NCBI RefSeq assembly: GCF_027625935.1
Contig: NZ_CP115300.1
Location: 2,976,001 to 3,040,000, forward strand
Source of the DNA: Streptomyces camelliae
GTDB lineage: Bacteria; Actinomycetota; Actinomycetes; Streptomycetales; Streptomycetaceae
Reading direction: 5' to 3'
Length of the DNA: 64,000 nucleotides
Notes under the pieces: model-generated
The model's input: only the letters and a program-made list of their open reading frames with translations
What the model was told of the DNA's origin: nothing
Database searches by the model: none
Made by a program: the position numbers and the translations under genes
In this document: in pieces, positions 38,935-47,262 of the stretch
Layout of the letters: each line of letters begins with the position of its first letter
Numbering within the stretch: the stretch's first letter is position 1

Positions 38935-38950
38935 GATGGGCGGCTCCTCT

Positions 38951-39283
38951 TTACAGCACGTCGGCCAGCTCCTCCAGCAGCCGCCGCTTGGGCCGGGCGC
39001 CCACCATCGACCGCACCGGCTCACCGTCCCGGAAGACCATCAGCGTCGGCGTCGACAGCACGCCGTAGGCGACGGTCGTCTCCGGATTGCGGTCCACGTC
39101 CAGCTGCACGATCTTCAGCCGGTCGCCCTCCTCGAAGGCGATGTCCTTCAGCACCGGCGCGAGCTGCCGGCACGGCCCGCACCAGTCGGCGGTGAACTGC
39201 ACCAGCACCGGAAGTTCCGAGCCTTTCACCTCCGCCGCGAAATCGGCGTCCGTCACCTCGGTCAGTCCGCTCACCAAGCTCAT
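38951..39283 (-). CDS. Thioredoxin
   Basis: The 110-residue protein is a standard thioredoxin with active site WCGPC (Cys35, Cys38) and the cis-proline loop VLSTPTLMVFRDGE. It would reduce protein disulfides in the cytoplasm with thioredoxin reductase, which is not encoded here. Its ATG overlaps the stop of the MerR regulator gene by four bases (ATGA), so the two are translationally coupled. Confidence 0.93.
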   Translation of the reverse strand: MSLVSGLTEVTDADFAAEVKGSELPVLVQFTADWCGPCRQLAPVLKDIAFEEGDRLKIVQLDVDRNPETTVAYGVLSTPTLMVFRDGEPVRSMVGARPKRRLLEELADVL

Positions 39284-39708
39284 CGCGCAGGCCCTCCCAG
39301 TTCGCACACGGGCTCCGGACCCCCCGGAACCAGCGCCTCGGCGGCCAGCGCGTCCCGCGCTTCCTCGGCCCGCGCCAACTGCCCCGCGACCGTCTCCCGC
39401 ACCGCCTGGAGCTGCCCGATGAGCGCGTCCAGCTCGGTCAGCTTGCGCCGGTAGACCGCGAGCGAGGCCGGGCAGGAGTCGCCCTCCGGGTGCCCGGCAC
39501 GCAGGCACTCCACGAAGGGCCGCGTCTCCTCCAGCTCGAACCCGAAGTCCCGCAGCGTCCGGATCTGCTCCAGCAGCCGCAGGTCGGCCTCGTCGTAGGC
39601 GCGGTGTCCGTTGCCGTCACGCCGGGCGGGCAGCAGCCCACGGGACTCGTAGTAGCGCAGGGTGCGGGTCGTGGTCCCGGCCCGTGCGGCCAGCTCGCCG
39701 ATTCGCAT
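39280..39708 (-). CDS. MerR-family regulator coupled to thioredoxin
   Basis: The 142-residue protein has a typical MerR DNA-binding domain (MRIGELAARAGTTTRTLRYY, then GLLPARR) and a long dimerisation helix. It has only three cysteines, Cys68, Cys79 and Cys135; the SoxR iron-sulfur motif is absent. Cys68 and Cys79 lie in the region where other MerR proteins place metal or thiol ligands. Being the first gene of a MerR-thioredoxin operon, it probably controls its own promoter in response to thiol stress or an electrophile. ATG at 39708 starts the conserved domain and may be used as a leaderless start. Confidence 0.87.
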   Translation of the reverse strand: MRIGELAARAGTTTRTLRYYESRGLLPARRDGNGHRAYDEADLRLLEQIRTLRDFGFELEETRPFVECLRAGHPEGDSCPASLAVYRRKLTELDALIGQLQAVRETVAGQLARAEEARDALAAEALVPGGPEPVCELGGPAR

Positions 39709-39710
39709 GC

Positions 39711-39741
39711 CTACGACCGTAGGGGGTGACGTCGGCGTCAA
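39711..39741 (-). promoter_or_regulatory. Candidate MerR-type promoter of the regulator-thioredoxin operon
   Basis: On the minus strand TTGACG (39741-39736) is followed after 19 bases by TCGTAG (39716-39711). The 19-base spacer is characteristic of promoters that MerR proteins untwist. CCTAC and GTAGG flank the -10 region as an inverted repeat (39710-39723). Transcription would start within a few bases of the ATG. Confidence 0.4.
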
Positions 39742-39773
39742 GGCAAGCGGCCAACCTCGCCCAGCGGGCGAGC

Positions 39774-40538
39774 TCAGACCATCACGCCCGCCGACTCCTC
39801 CACCTCCAGCAGGGACGCGCTCTGCCGCTCCTCCTCGAAGGCCCTGCGGCCGCCGCGGAGGCCGAACAGGCGCTTGGCCACGGCGATGTAGAGGACGGCG
39901 AGGATGTTGAGGACGAGGGTGGCGATCTTCAGGTAGCTGACCTTCTCGGTGAGTTCGTAGATCTCCAGCGGGAGGAAGGCGGCCGTCGCCACCACGGTGA
40001 GGTATTCCGCCCAGCGCTTGGCGTACCAGAGGCCGACCGCCTCGACGAGTTCGATCAGGGCGTAGGCCAGCAGCAGGGCGGCGACCAGGAGCAGGGTGGA
40101 GTGCTTGTAGCCGAAGGCCTTCTGAATGGAGCCGACCACGGGTGAGTGGTCGAGGTCGTAGTGGAAGTGCTTGAACACCGGGCGGAAGACGTCCAGGTTC
40201 TGGTTGAACAGGCGCCGCACCGCGTCCTGGCTGTTGCTGAACTTCCACACCGCCACGGCGACGAGCACGATGAACACCCCGCGCACCGCCCGCTCGATCG
40301 ACAGGAAGCGCAGGATGAACAGGTCCCGCAGGACCTTGCCGCGCGGCACGAGCGGCGCCTCGGCGGCCGGGCCGGACCCGTGCGGCTCGCCCAGCACGAA
40401 GTCACCGCAGCGCAGGCAGCGCCAGACCTCCCCGAGGGCGGTCTCGGCATGCAGCCGCAGACGCAGCCGGGGGTCGTCGGGCGCGTAGGTCACGTGGCCC
40501 TTGCGCGCGCAGGTCCGCCGGTCCCAGTCGATACTCAT
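39774..40538 (-). CDS. DUF2127 family membrane protein
   Basis: The 254-residue protein has an N-terminal cytoplasmic segment with Cys and His residues (CARKGH, WRCLRCGDF) that may bind zinc, and then four hydrophobic helices. The DUF2127 signature lies in the second half (LIELVEAVGLWYAKRWAEYL and FLPLEIYEL). Function of the family is unknown. ATG at 40538 has GGGGG upstream; a 13-residue longer ATG form starts inside a 9-bp repeat array and is less likely. Confidence 0.8.
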   Translation of the reverse strand: MSIDWDRRTCARKGHVTYAPDDPRLRLRLHAETALGEVWRCLRCGDFVLGEPHGSGPAAEAPLVPRGKVLRDLFILRFLSIERAVRGVFIVLVAVAVWKFSNSQDAVRRLFNQNLDVFRPVFKHFHYDLDHSPVVGSIQKAFGYKHSTLLLVAALLLAYALIELVEAVGLWYAKRWAEYLTVVATAAFLPLEIYELTEKVSYLKIATLVLNILAVLYIAVAKRLFGLRGGRRAFEEERQSASLLEVEESAGVMV

Positions 40539-40556
40539 CCCCCGTGCCTCCCAATA

Positions 40557-40583
40557 CACGTACTGCACGTACTGCACGTACTG
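40557..40583. repeat. Three tandem copies of CACGTACTG upstream of the DUF2127 gene
   Basis: Three perfect 9-bp copies lie 19 bases before the preferred start codon on the minus strand. Perfect short tandem repeats in a leader can be slippage-prone or be protein binding sites. Three is few, so chance slippage is also possible. Confidence 0.7.
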
Positions 40584-40651
40584 ACGCTATGCGCCGACGT
40601 GCCGTTCCAGTTCATCCGGAGCGGCACGTTAGCGGATGAGGGTGAGGAGGG

Positions 40652-42328
40652 TCAGCCGGCCGCGCTCTCCGCCAGTTCCTTCTTCTCCTCCTCCTTCACC
40701 TCCGGTACGGGGGCTTCACCGCGCGGCAGCAGGAACGCCACGAGGACCGTACCGATGCCCAGGATCACCGCGCCGACGAGGCTGGTGTGGGCGACGGCGT
40801 CGGAGAAGGAGGAGCCGACCGCGTCGGCCATCCGGCGGGCGCCGGCGGCCAGTTCGCCGGCCTGCTGCTTGAGCTGGGCGGCCTGTTCCGGGCTGGTCGC
40901 GTGGGCGGCCTGCGCGGCCAGCGCGTGCGCCTTGTCGCCGATGCCCTGGGCGACCGCGTAGCCGGCGCCGACCGAGTCCTTCGCCGTCTCCAGAGTGTTC
41001 GCCGGGAGCTTGCTGCCCGCCGTGGCCTCACTCAGGTGGTTGCCGTACGACGTCGCGAGCAGCGAGCCGAGGATGGCGATGCCGAGGGAGCCGCCGAGCT
41101 CCAGCGAGGTGTCGTTGACGGCGCCGCCGACGCCCAGTTCGGACTCCGGGAAGGCGCCCATGATGGCGTCGGTGCAGGGCGAGAGCGCGAGGCCGATGGC
41201 GAGGCCCAGGATGATCAGGGGGGCCAGGAAGTCGGTGTACGTCGAGGCCGCGTCCACCCGGGTCAGCAGGGCGAGGGCGGTCGTGCCGCCGACCATGCCC
41301 GCGGTGACCGTCCACTTCATGCCGACACGCGGGGTCAGGAACCCGGTCACGGCCGAGCCGACGAAGACCGCGCCGGCCAGCGGCAGCATCCGTACGCCGG
41401 TCTGCAGGGCGTCGTAGCCGAGGACGAACTGGAGGTGCTGGGTCAGGTAGTAGAAGGCGCCGAAGACGGCGAGGAAGAACAGGGCGACGGCGAGGTTGGA
41501 GCCCGCGAAGCGGCGGCCTGCGAAGCGGCGGACGTCCAGGATGGGCCGCGGGTGGCGCAGCTCCCAGACGACGAAGGCCACGAGGCCCGCGCCCGCCACG
41601 ACCGCCGCCGTGATCGCCTTCGCGTGCCAGCCGAAGTGCGGGCCCTCGATGATCATGTAGACGAGGGAGCCGGTCCAGAGCACGGAGAGCAGGCCGCCCA
41701 CGTAGTCGATGCGGTCGTGGTGGCCCGCCTTGGACGGCGGGATGAGCACGAGGGCGGCGACGATCGCCACGGCCGCGATGGGCACGTTGATCAGGAAGGT
41801 CGAGGACCAGCCGTGGTCGCGCAGCAGCGCGCCCGCGACGACCGGGCCCGCGGCGATGGCGAGGCCTGCCGTGGCCGTCCACAGGACGATCGCCTTGGCC
41901 CGCTCCTCGCGCGGGAAGGTCGCGGCGAGCAGGGAGAGCGTGGCGGGCATGATCAGTGCCGCGCCGACGCCCATCACGGCGCGGGCCGCGATGACGGTGG
42001 CCGCACTGTCGGCGAGGTAGCCGAAGACGGCTCCGCCGCCGAAGACCAGCAGGCCGAGGACGAGTGCGCCGCGCCGGCTGTACTTGTCGCCGATCGCGCC
42101 GAGCAGCAGCATCAGCGCGGCGTAGGGCACGGTGTAGCCGTCGATGACCCACTGGAGGTCGGCGCTGGAGAGGCCGAGGTCCTTCGTCATGTCGGGCGCG
42201 GCGACCGTGAGGGCGGTGTTCGCCATCACGATGATCAGCAGGCTCAGGCAGAGCACGAGCAGTGCCCACCAGCGCCGGGCATAGGGGCGCTCCATCGTGT
42301 CGACCGGTTCGGTCATGACGAGTCGCAT
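40652..42328 (-). CDS. MFS drug exporter (DHA2, EmrB/QacA type)
   Basis: The 558-residue protein has about 14 hydrophobic helices in the DHA2 arrangement, with WVIDGYTVPYAALMLLLGAI early and the motif region GDKYSRRGAL after helix 2. A hydrophilic Ala/Gln-rich segment (residues 455-510) precedes the last helix, and the C-terminal tail is Glu/Lys-rich. It should expel drugs or metabolites using proton motive force. ATG at 42328 has GAGGAAGG upstream. It is divergent from a TetR gene; its promoter is interleaved with that regulator's operators. Confidence 0.9.
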   Translation of the reverse strand: MRLVMTEPVDTMERPYARRWWALLVLCLSLLIIVMANTALTVAAPDMTKDLGLSSADLQWVIDGYTVPYAALMLLLGAIGDKYSRRGALVLGLLVFGGGAVFGYLADSAATVIAARAVMGVGAALIMPATLSLLAATFPREERAKAIVLWTATAGLAIAAGPVVAGALLRDHGWSSTFLINVPIAAVAIVAALVLIPPSKAGHHDRIDYVGGLLSVLWTGSLVYMIIEGPHFGWHAKAITAAVVAGAGLVAFVVWELRHPRPILDVRRFAGRRFAGSNLAVALFFLAVFGAFYYLTQHLQFVLGYDALQTGVRMLPLAGAVFVGSAVTGFLTPRVGMKWTVTAGMVGGTTALALLTRVDAASTYTDFLAPLIILGLAIGLALSPCTDAIMGAFPESELGVGGAVNDTSLELGGSLGIAILGSLLATSYGNHLSEATAGSKLPANTLETAKDSVGAGYAVAQGIGDKAHALAAQAAHATSPEQAAQLKQQAGELAAGARRMADAVGSSFSDAVAHTSLVGAVILGIGTVLVAFLLPRGEAPVPEVKEEEKKELAESAAG

Positions 42329-42363
42329 GGCAGGGGTCGCCTTCCTCGGGTGCGCGACAGGAT

Positions 42364-42426
42364 TTGCACAGTGGCGTGCAATTGCACAACCATGTGCAAT
42401 GTACGCCGTTGCACAATGCTGTGCAA
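42364..42426. promoter_or_regulatory. Triple 18-bp TetR operator overlapping the MFS promoter
   Basis: Three copies of TTGCACA-N4-TGTGCAA lie between the divergent genes: 42364-42381 (one mismatch), 42382-42399 and 42409-42426 (both perfect). The first two abut directly and the third follows after 9 bases. On the minus strand TTGCAC (in copy 3) and TACATT (42403-42398) form a promoter with a 17-base spacer that points at the MFS gene, with the start of transcription falling in copy 2. Binding of the adjacent TetR protein would block it. Confidence 0.8.
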
Positions 42427-42456
42427 GTCGATGACGGGTGCGGAAGGGCGTGCAGA

Positions 42457-43080
42457 ATGACTGCCATGACCACGGGTAACACCAGCCGCGCCGACGCCAA
42501 CCGGCGCCGCATCCTCGACGTCGCCCTCGCGGAGCTGCTGCGCGATCCCGACGCCTCCATGGACCAGATCGCGCGCGCCGCGGGAGTCGTACGACGGACG
42601 GTGTACGGCCATTTCCCCAGCCGTGAGGCACTGATCAGCACACTCGTCGACGGGGCCGTGGCGGCGCTGGCGGACGCGGACGCGAAGGCCCGGGAAGGGG
42701 TCACGGACCCGGCGGAGGCGGTGGCCCGGTCGGTGCTCGCGATCTGGGAGATCGCCGACCGCTACCGGCTGCTGGTCGCGCTGGCCCAGCGCACGGTCAC
42801 CGTCCAGGGCATCCGCGAACGCCTCGCCCCGCTGCGCGCGGCCAAGGCCCGGCTCCTGGAGCGGGGCCTGAAGGAAGGCGTGTTCAGCTCACCGCTGCCG
42901 GCCCCGGCCCTCGCCTATGTGCACGAGCAGCTGCTGTTCGCGGTGACGGAGGCGGTGAACGACGGCCTCCTCACAGCGCAGGAGGCGGGCCGCTCCGCCA
43001 CGGTCACGATCCTGACCGCGGCGGGCATGCCCGCCTCGACGGCCACCGCGCTGGTGGCCAGAGTGAGTACGGAGGAATGA
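42457..43080 (+). CDS. TetR-family repressor of the adjacent MFS exporter
   Basis: The 207-residue protein has a TetR helix-turn-helix (RRRILDVALAELL, IARAAGVVRRTVYGHFPSRE) and a variable ligand-binding domain. ATG at 42457 has GAAGGG 8 bases upstream; ATG at 42466 is an alternative. Divergent placement over three identical operators makes control of the exporter and of itself very likely. The inducer is probably a substrate of the exporter. Confidence 0.9.
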   Translation: MTAMTTGNTSRADANRRRILDVALAELLRDPDASMDQIARAAGVVRRTVYGHFPSREALISTLVDGAVAALADADAKAREGVTDPAEAVARSVLAIWEIADRYRLLVALAQRTVTVQGIRERLAPLRAAKARLLERGLKEGVFSSPLPAPALAYVHEQLLFAVTEAVNDGLLTAQEAGRSATVTILTAAGMPASTATALVARVSTEE

Positions 43081-43099
43081 GTACGGGGGAAGGAAAGAA

Positions 43100-43140
43100 G
43101 CCGGGCGGCTGAGGTACGGGGGGATCCCCAGCCGCCCGGC
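43100..43140 (+). terminator. Terminator after the TetR gene
   Basis: A perfect 12-bp stem (GCCGGGCGGCTG and complement) encloses a 17-base loop 20 bases after the stop. Confidence 0.75.
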
Positions 43141-43146
43141 GGCGGT

Positions 43147-43187
43147 CCCGGATGCCCGGCCCGGGTTCAGGCGGGGCCGGACATCCG
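43147..43187 (-). terminator. Terminator after the dctA-like gene
   Basis: CCGGATG, a mismatch and CCGGCCC pair with downstream complements around a loop of about 10 bases. The hairpin lies 17 bases beyond the stop of the minus-strand symporter gene, next to the converging TetR terminator. Confidence 0.65.
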
Positions 43188-43203
43188 GAGCTTGTTCACG
43201 AGG

Positions 43204-44583
43204 TCAGGCCTTGGCCAGCGCCTCTTCCCGCTGCTCGGGGACCTCGGTGACCGTCCCCTGGTGCTCGTCCAGCAGCGTCGTCTCGTCGAACGGCAGCTCA
43301 CCGGCGAGCACGCTGCGCACCCGCTCCTTGTCGATCTCCTTGGTCCACGTACCCACGAGCACCGTCGCCACCGCGTTGCCCGCGAAGTTGGTCAGGGCGC
43401 GGGCCTCGCTCATGAAGCGGTCGATGCCGACGATCAGGCCGACGCCGTCGACCAGCGCGGGCTTGTGGGACTGCAGGCCACCGGCCAGGGTCGCCAGGCC
43501 GGCGCCGCTGACGCCCGCCGCGCCCTTGGACGCCAGCAGCAGGAAGAGCAGCAGCGGAATCTGCTCACCGATCGACATCGGCGTGCCCAGCGCGTCGGCG
43601 ATGTACAGCGACGCCATGGTCATGTAGATCATCGTGCCGTCGAGGTTGAACGAGTAGCCGGTCGGCACGGTGATGCCGACGACCGGCTTGCTGACCCCCA
43701 GGTGCTCCATCTTCGCGATGAGCCGCGGCAGCGCGGACTCGGAGGAGGAGGTGGACAGGATCAGCAGGAACTCGCGGCCCAGGTACTTGCACAGCGAGAA
43801 GATGTTCAGCCCCGAGACGAGCCGCAGGATCGCGCCGAGCACCACGAAGACGAACAGGACGCAGGTGATGTAGAAGCCGAGCATCAGCACGGCGAGGCTC
43901 TTCAGCGCGTCGATGCCGGCCGAGCCGGTCACGGCCGCGATGGCGCCGAAGGCACCGACCGGCGCGAGCCACATGACCATCGACAGGATGCGGAAGACGA
44001 GCCGCTGGATGTGCTCGACGCCGCGCAGCACCGGCTGCCCGACCGGGCCCATGGCCTGGAGGGCGAACCCGGCGAGCAGGGCCACGAGCAGCGTCTGGAG
44101 GACCTGGCCCTCGGTGAAGGCGGAGACGAACGTCTTGGGAATGATCGACAGAACGAAGTCGACGGGCGGCAGCGCGTCGGGCGACACCTGGGCGTGCCCG
44201 GTCGCCTTGAGCGCCTTGGTCAGGTGCAGCCCGTCACCCGGGTGGAGCACGTTGCCGACGACGAGGCCGATCGCGAGCGCGACCAGCGACATCACCAGGA
44301 AGTAGCCGAGGGCGATACCGCCGACGGCGCCGACCTTGGCGGCCTTCCGGACGGAGCCGATGCCGAGCACGATGGTGCAGAAGATGATCGGCGAGATCAT
44401 CATCTTGATCAGGTTCACGAAACCCGTACCGAGCGGCTTCAGCTGCACGCCCGCGTCGGGCCAGATGAGGCCCACGGCGATGCCGAGCACAACGGCGGCG
44501 ATCACGGCGATGTACAGGTAATGGGTGCGGTCCCGCTTCACGCGGGGCACGGCAGGTGCCGTATCGGGGGTGCTGGCGGCCAC
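43204..44583 (-). CDS. dctA: C4-dicarboxylate:cation symporter (DctA family)
   Basis: The 459-residue DAACS-family transporter has the two hallmark segments STSSSESALP (re-entrant loop) and TGYSFNLDGTMIYM, and about eight hydrophobic helices. It should import succinate, fumarate or malate with protons or sodium. GTG at 44583 is chosen because AAGGAGG lies 6 bases upstream; longer in-frame starts at 44613 and 44631 would run through that site. The divergent CitA/CitB-like pair is the obvious regulator. Confidence 0.9.
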   Translation of the reverse strand: MAASTPDTAPAVPRVKRDRTHYLYIAVIAAVVLGIAVGLIWPDAGVQLKPLGTGFVNLIKMMISPIIFCTIVLGIGSVRKAAKVGAVGGIALGYFLVMSLVALAIGLVVGNVLHPGDGLHLTKALKATGHAQVSPDALPPVDFVLSIIPKTFVSAFTEGQVLQTLLVALLAGFALQAMGPVGQPVLRGVEHIQRLVFRILSMVMWLAPVGAFGAIAAVTGSAGIDALKSLAVLMLGFYITCVLFVFVVLGAILRLVSGLNIFSLCKYLGREFLLILSTSSSESALPRLIAKMEHLGVSKPVVGITVPTGYSFNLDGTMIYMTMASLYIADALGTPMSIGEQIPLLLFLLLASKGAAGVSGAGLATLAGGLQSHKPALVDGVGLIVGIDRFMSEARALTNFAGNAVATVLVGTWTKEIDKERVRSVLAGELPFDETTLLDEHQGTVTEVPEQREEALAKA

Positions 44584-44692
44584 GGCTGCCCTCCTTGACG
44601 TCTTCGTCGGCATCACCGGCGTGCGGCTCACGTCCGGGGGTTGTGGGGGATGCCTGGACTATCTCCCGCCCTGTGAGGGTGGTCACCCTTCC

Positions 44693-44706
44693 GTTCATTT
44701 AGTTCA
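44693..44706. promoter_or_regulatory. GTTCA direct repeat between dctA and the citA-like gene
   Basis: GTTCA occurs twice, 9 bases apart, in the only AT-rich patch of the 150-bp divergent region. CitB/DcuR-type regulators often bind short direct repeats, so this is a candidate site. The match is short and could be chance. Confidence 0.25.
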
Positions 44707-44734
44707 CGCTTAACCGGAGAGGCACACTGCTGAC

Positions 44735-46366
44735 ATGCGCGTTCCCCGTCTCCCCCGGCCCCGCAGCCTGGCCGGCCAGCTCTTCGCCATGCAGGCCGTG
44801 CTGATAGCGCTGGTCGTGGCCGGGTACGCGCTGTTCACCTACGTCAGCGACCAGCGGCAGGCCGAGGACGCCGCGGTGCGCCAGGTCACGGCCGTGGCCC
44901 GGTCGATCGCGGACGCCCCCTCGGTGCGCGCGGCGATCCACACCCCGCATCCCTCGGCCACCCTGGAGCCGTACGCGCTGCAGGTCACCCGGGACGCGGG
45001 CGTCGACTTCGTGACGATCATGAACACGGACGGCATCCGCTGGACCCACCCCGACCCGAAGCAGATCGGCAAGCGTTTCCTCGGCCGTATCGACCCCGCC
45101 GTGCACGGCCACACCTTCACCGAGACCTACACCGGCACGCTCGGCCCGTCCGTGCGCGCGGTGACCCCGGTCGAGGACGGCGGCCGGGTGATCGGCCTGG
45201 TCAGCGCCGGCATCAAGGTGGAGGCGATCAGCGCACGGGTCCGGGGCCAGGTCACCGCCCTGCTCGGGGTCGCCGGCGGCACGCTGCTGCTGGGCGCGGT
45301 CGGCACCTACGTCGTCAACGCTCGCCTCCGCCGCCACACCCACGGCATGAACGCCGGCGAGCTGAGCCGGATGCACGACTACCACCAGGCGGCGCTGCAC
45401 GCGGTCCGCGAGGGCCTGCTGATGCTGGACGGGCAGTACAGGGTGGCGCTGATCAACGACGGCGGGCGGGAGCTGCTGGGCGTCGGGAGCGAGGACGAGG
45501 TGATCGGTCGCTCGGTGGCGGACCTCGGCCTGCCGGGCCCGCTGACGGGCGCGCTGCTGTCGTCCGAGCCCCGGGTGGACGAGGTGCACCTGACGGCGTC
45601 CCGGGTGCTGGTGGTGAACACCTCCCCGGTGTCGGGAGGCGAGCGCCGAGGCACGGTCGTGACGTTGCGCGACGTGACCGAACTCCAGGCGCTGACAGGC
45701 GAGTTGGACTCCGAGCGGGGCTTCACCCAGGCTCTGCGCTCGCAGGCGCACGAGGCCGCCAACCGCCTCCACACCGTGGTGTCCCTGATCGAACTGGGCC
45801 GGGCCGAGGAGGCGGTGGAGTTCGCCACGGCCGAGCTGGAACTTGCGCAGGCCCTGACCGACCAGGTGGTGGCGGCGGTGAGCGAACCGGTGCTGGCCGC
45901 CCTGCTGCTGGGCAAGACGGCCCAGGCCAACGAGCGGGGCGTGGAACTGGTGGTCTCCCCGGACAGCCGCCTGGACGACGGCGTCCTCCCGGAGGACCTC
46001 TCCTCCCGCGACCTGGTCACGATCCTCGGCAACCTGATCGACAACGCGGTGGACGCGGCGCAGGGCAGCATCGGGGCCCGGGTGACGGTGACCGCGTACG
46101 CCTCGGCCGGCGAGGTGGTCCTGCGGGTGGCCGACACCGGCCCCGGTGTCGACCCCGACCATGCCGACCTGGTATTCCAGCGGGGGTTCTCCACCAAGCC
46201 GGCCGGGCCCGGCGGGCGGGGGCTCGGGCTGGCCCTGGTCCGGCAGGCGGTGGCCCGCCACGAGGGCAGCCTGACCGTGACGGAAGGCGAGGAGGGCGGA
46301 GCGGTGTTCGAGGTGCGGTTGCCGTCGCGCACGGCTTCCCCGGTGCCGGGAGGCGGCGCGACATGA
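44735..46366 (+). CDS. CitA/DcuS-type sensor histidine kinase
   Basis: The 543-residue protein has a first membrane helix (17-38), an extracytoplasmic PASp/sCache domain of about 130 residues, a second helix (168-190), a cytoplasmic PAS domain (205-310), a SpoB-type phospho-acceptor helix with His339 in LRSQAHEAANRLHTV, and a HATPase domain (NLIDNAVDAAQ, GRGLGLAL). The sensor domain contains FVTIMNTDGIRWTHPDPKQI, resembling citrate or C4-dicarboxylate sensors. It is divergent from the DctA gene and overlaps the response regulator gene by four bases. Confidence 0.9.
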   Translation: MRVPRLPRPRSLAGQLFAMQAVLIALVVAGYALFTYVSDQRQAEDAAVRQVTAVARSIADAPSVRAAIHTPHPSATLEPYALQVTRDAGVDFVTIMNTDGIRWTHPDPKQIGKRFLGRIDPAVHGHTFTETYTGTLGPSVRAVTPVEDGGRVIGLVSAGIKVEAISARVRGQVTALLGVAGGTLLLGAVGTYVVNARLRRHTHGMNAGELSRMHDYHQAALHAVREGLLMLDGQYRVALINDGGRELLGVGSEDEVIGRSVADLGLPGPLTGALLSSEPRVDEVHLTASRVLVVNTSPVSGGERRGTVVTLRDVTELQALTGELDSERGFTQALRSQAHEAANRLHTVVSLIELGRAEEAVEFATAELELAQALTDQVVAAVSEPVLAALLLGKTAQANERGVELVVSPDSRLDDGVLPEDLSSRDLVTILGNLIDNAVDAAQGSIGARVTVTAYASAGEVVLRVADTGPGVDPDHADLVFQRGFSTKPAGPGGRGLGLALVRQAVARHEGSLTVTEGEEGGAVFEVRLPSRTASPVPGGGAT

Positions 46367-47052
46367 CGGATGCACCGGCGATCAGAGTGCTGGTGGTCGA
46401 GGACGACCCGGTGGCCGCCGACGCCCATGTGATGTACGTCGGCCGGGTGCCGGGCTTCGTCGCGGTCGGCAAGGCGCACACGGGCGCGGAGGCGCGCCGC
46501 ATCCTGGACCGTACGGCCGTGGACCTGCTCCTGCTGGACCTCCACCTCCCCGACGTCCACGGCCTCCAGTTCGCCCGCTCCCTGCGCGCGGCCGGCCACC
46601 ACGCGGACGTGATAGCGGTGACGTCGGCGCGGGATCTGACGGTGGTGCGGGAAGGGGTGTCCCTGGGCGTCGTTCAGTACGTCCTGAAGCCCTTCACCTT
46701 CGCCACGCTCCGCGACCGCCTGGTCCGCTACGCCGAGTTCCACGCGGCGGTCGGCGAGGCCAGCGGCCAGGACGAGGTCGACCGCGCCCTGGCTTCGCTC
46801 CGGGCACCCTCGCCCGCGGCGCTGCCGAAGGGGTTGAGCGGGCCGACTCTGGAGCGGGTGACGTCGGCTCTGCGAGAGGCGGAGGCGGGACTTACGGCGG
46901 CGGCGCTGGCGGAGTCGGTGGGCATCTCGCGGATCACCGCACGCCGTTACCTGGAACACCTGGTGGAAACGGGCCGCGCCGACCGGAGTCCCCTGTACGG
47001 GCAGGTGGGGCGGCCGGAGCTGGTGTATCGGTGGGTGGTGCGGGGGCGGTGA
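46363..47052 (+). CDS. CitB/DcuR-type response regulator
   Basis: The 229-residue protein has a receiver domain (Asp59 in LLLLDLHLPDVHG) and a C-terminal helix-turn-helix (TAAALAESVGISRITARRYL followed by GRADRSPLYGQVGRPEL) typical of CitB/DcuR. The ATG overlaps the kinase stop. The pair most likely activates dctA when dicarboxylate is sensed outside the cell. Confidence 0.9.
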   Translation: MTDAPAIRVLVVEDDPVAADAHVMYVGRVPGFVAVGKAHTGAEARRILDRTAVDLLLLDLHLPDVHGLQFARSLRAAGHHADVIAVTSARDLTVVREGVSLGVVQYVLKPFTFATLRDRLVRYAEFHAAVGEASGQDEVDRALASLRAPSPAALPKGLSGPTLERVTSALREAEAGLTAAALAESVGISRITARRYLEHLVETGRADRSPLYGQVGRPELVYRWVVRGR

Positions 47053-47178
47053 GGCGGGCGCGCGGCTCGGGCACCGACACCTGCACGCTGAACGCCGGTC
47101 GTCACTGTCCTCGAAGCCGACCACCTCCTGTAGCCCCCTCTGCCCCAGCCCGCCGGAGACCAATCCCGCGCACACGCA

Positions 47179-47208
47179 TTGACCGGACTGGACCACCGCT
47201 CTTACCTT
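47179..47208 (+). promoter_or_regulatory. Promoter of the sugar ABC importer operon
   Basis: TTGACC (47179-47184) and TACCTT (47203-47208) are separated by 18 bases, giving a leader of about 48 bases to the first gene. No repressor palindrome was recognised at the promoter. Confidence 0.5.
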
Positions 47209-47262
47209 CACACGGCAACCACCCAAGGCCACCCCCACGTGCGCCCGCAGGAGGTCATGCCC

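Noticed and set aside
38812..38950. Rifamycin-associated element expected upstream of HelR-type genes
   Set aside because: No GC-rich 19-bp inverted repeat of that type is present; the only strong structure is the T-tailed terminator at 38901-38934.
38839..39024. 61-codon minus-strand frame between thioredoxin and helD
   Set aside because: It overlaps the thioredoxin 3' end in another frame and runs through a terminator hairpin; no ribosome binding site and no similarity.
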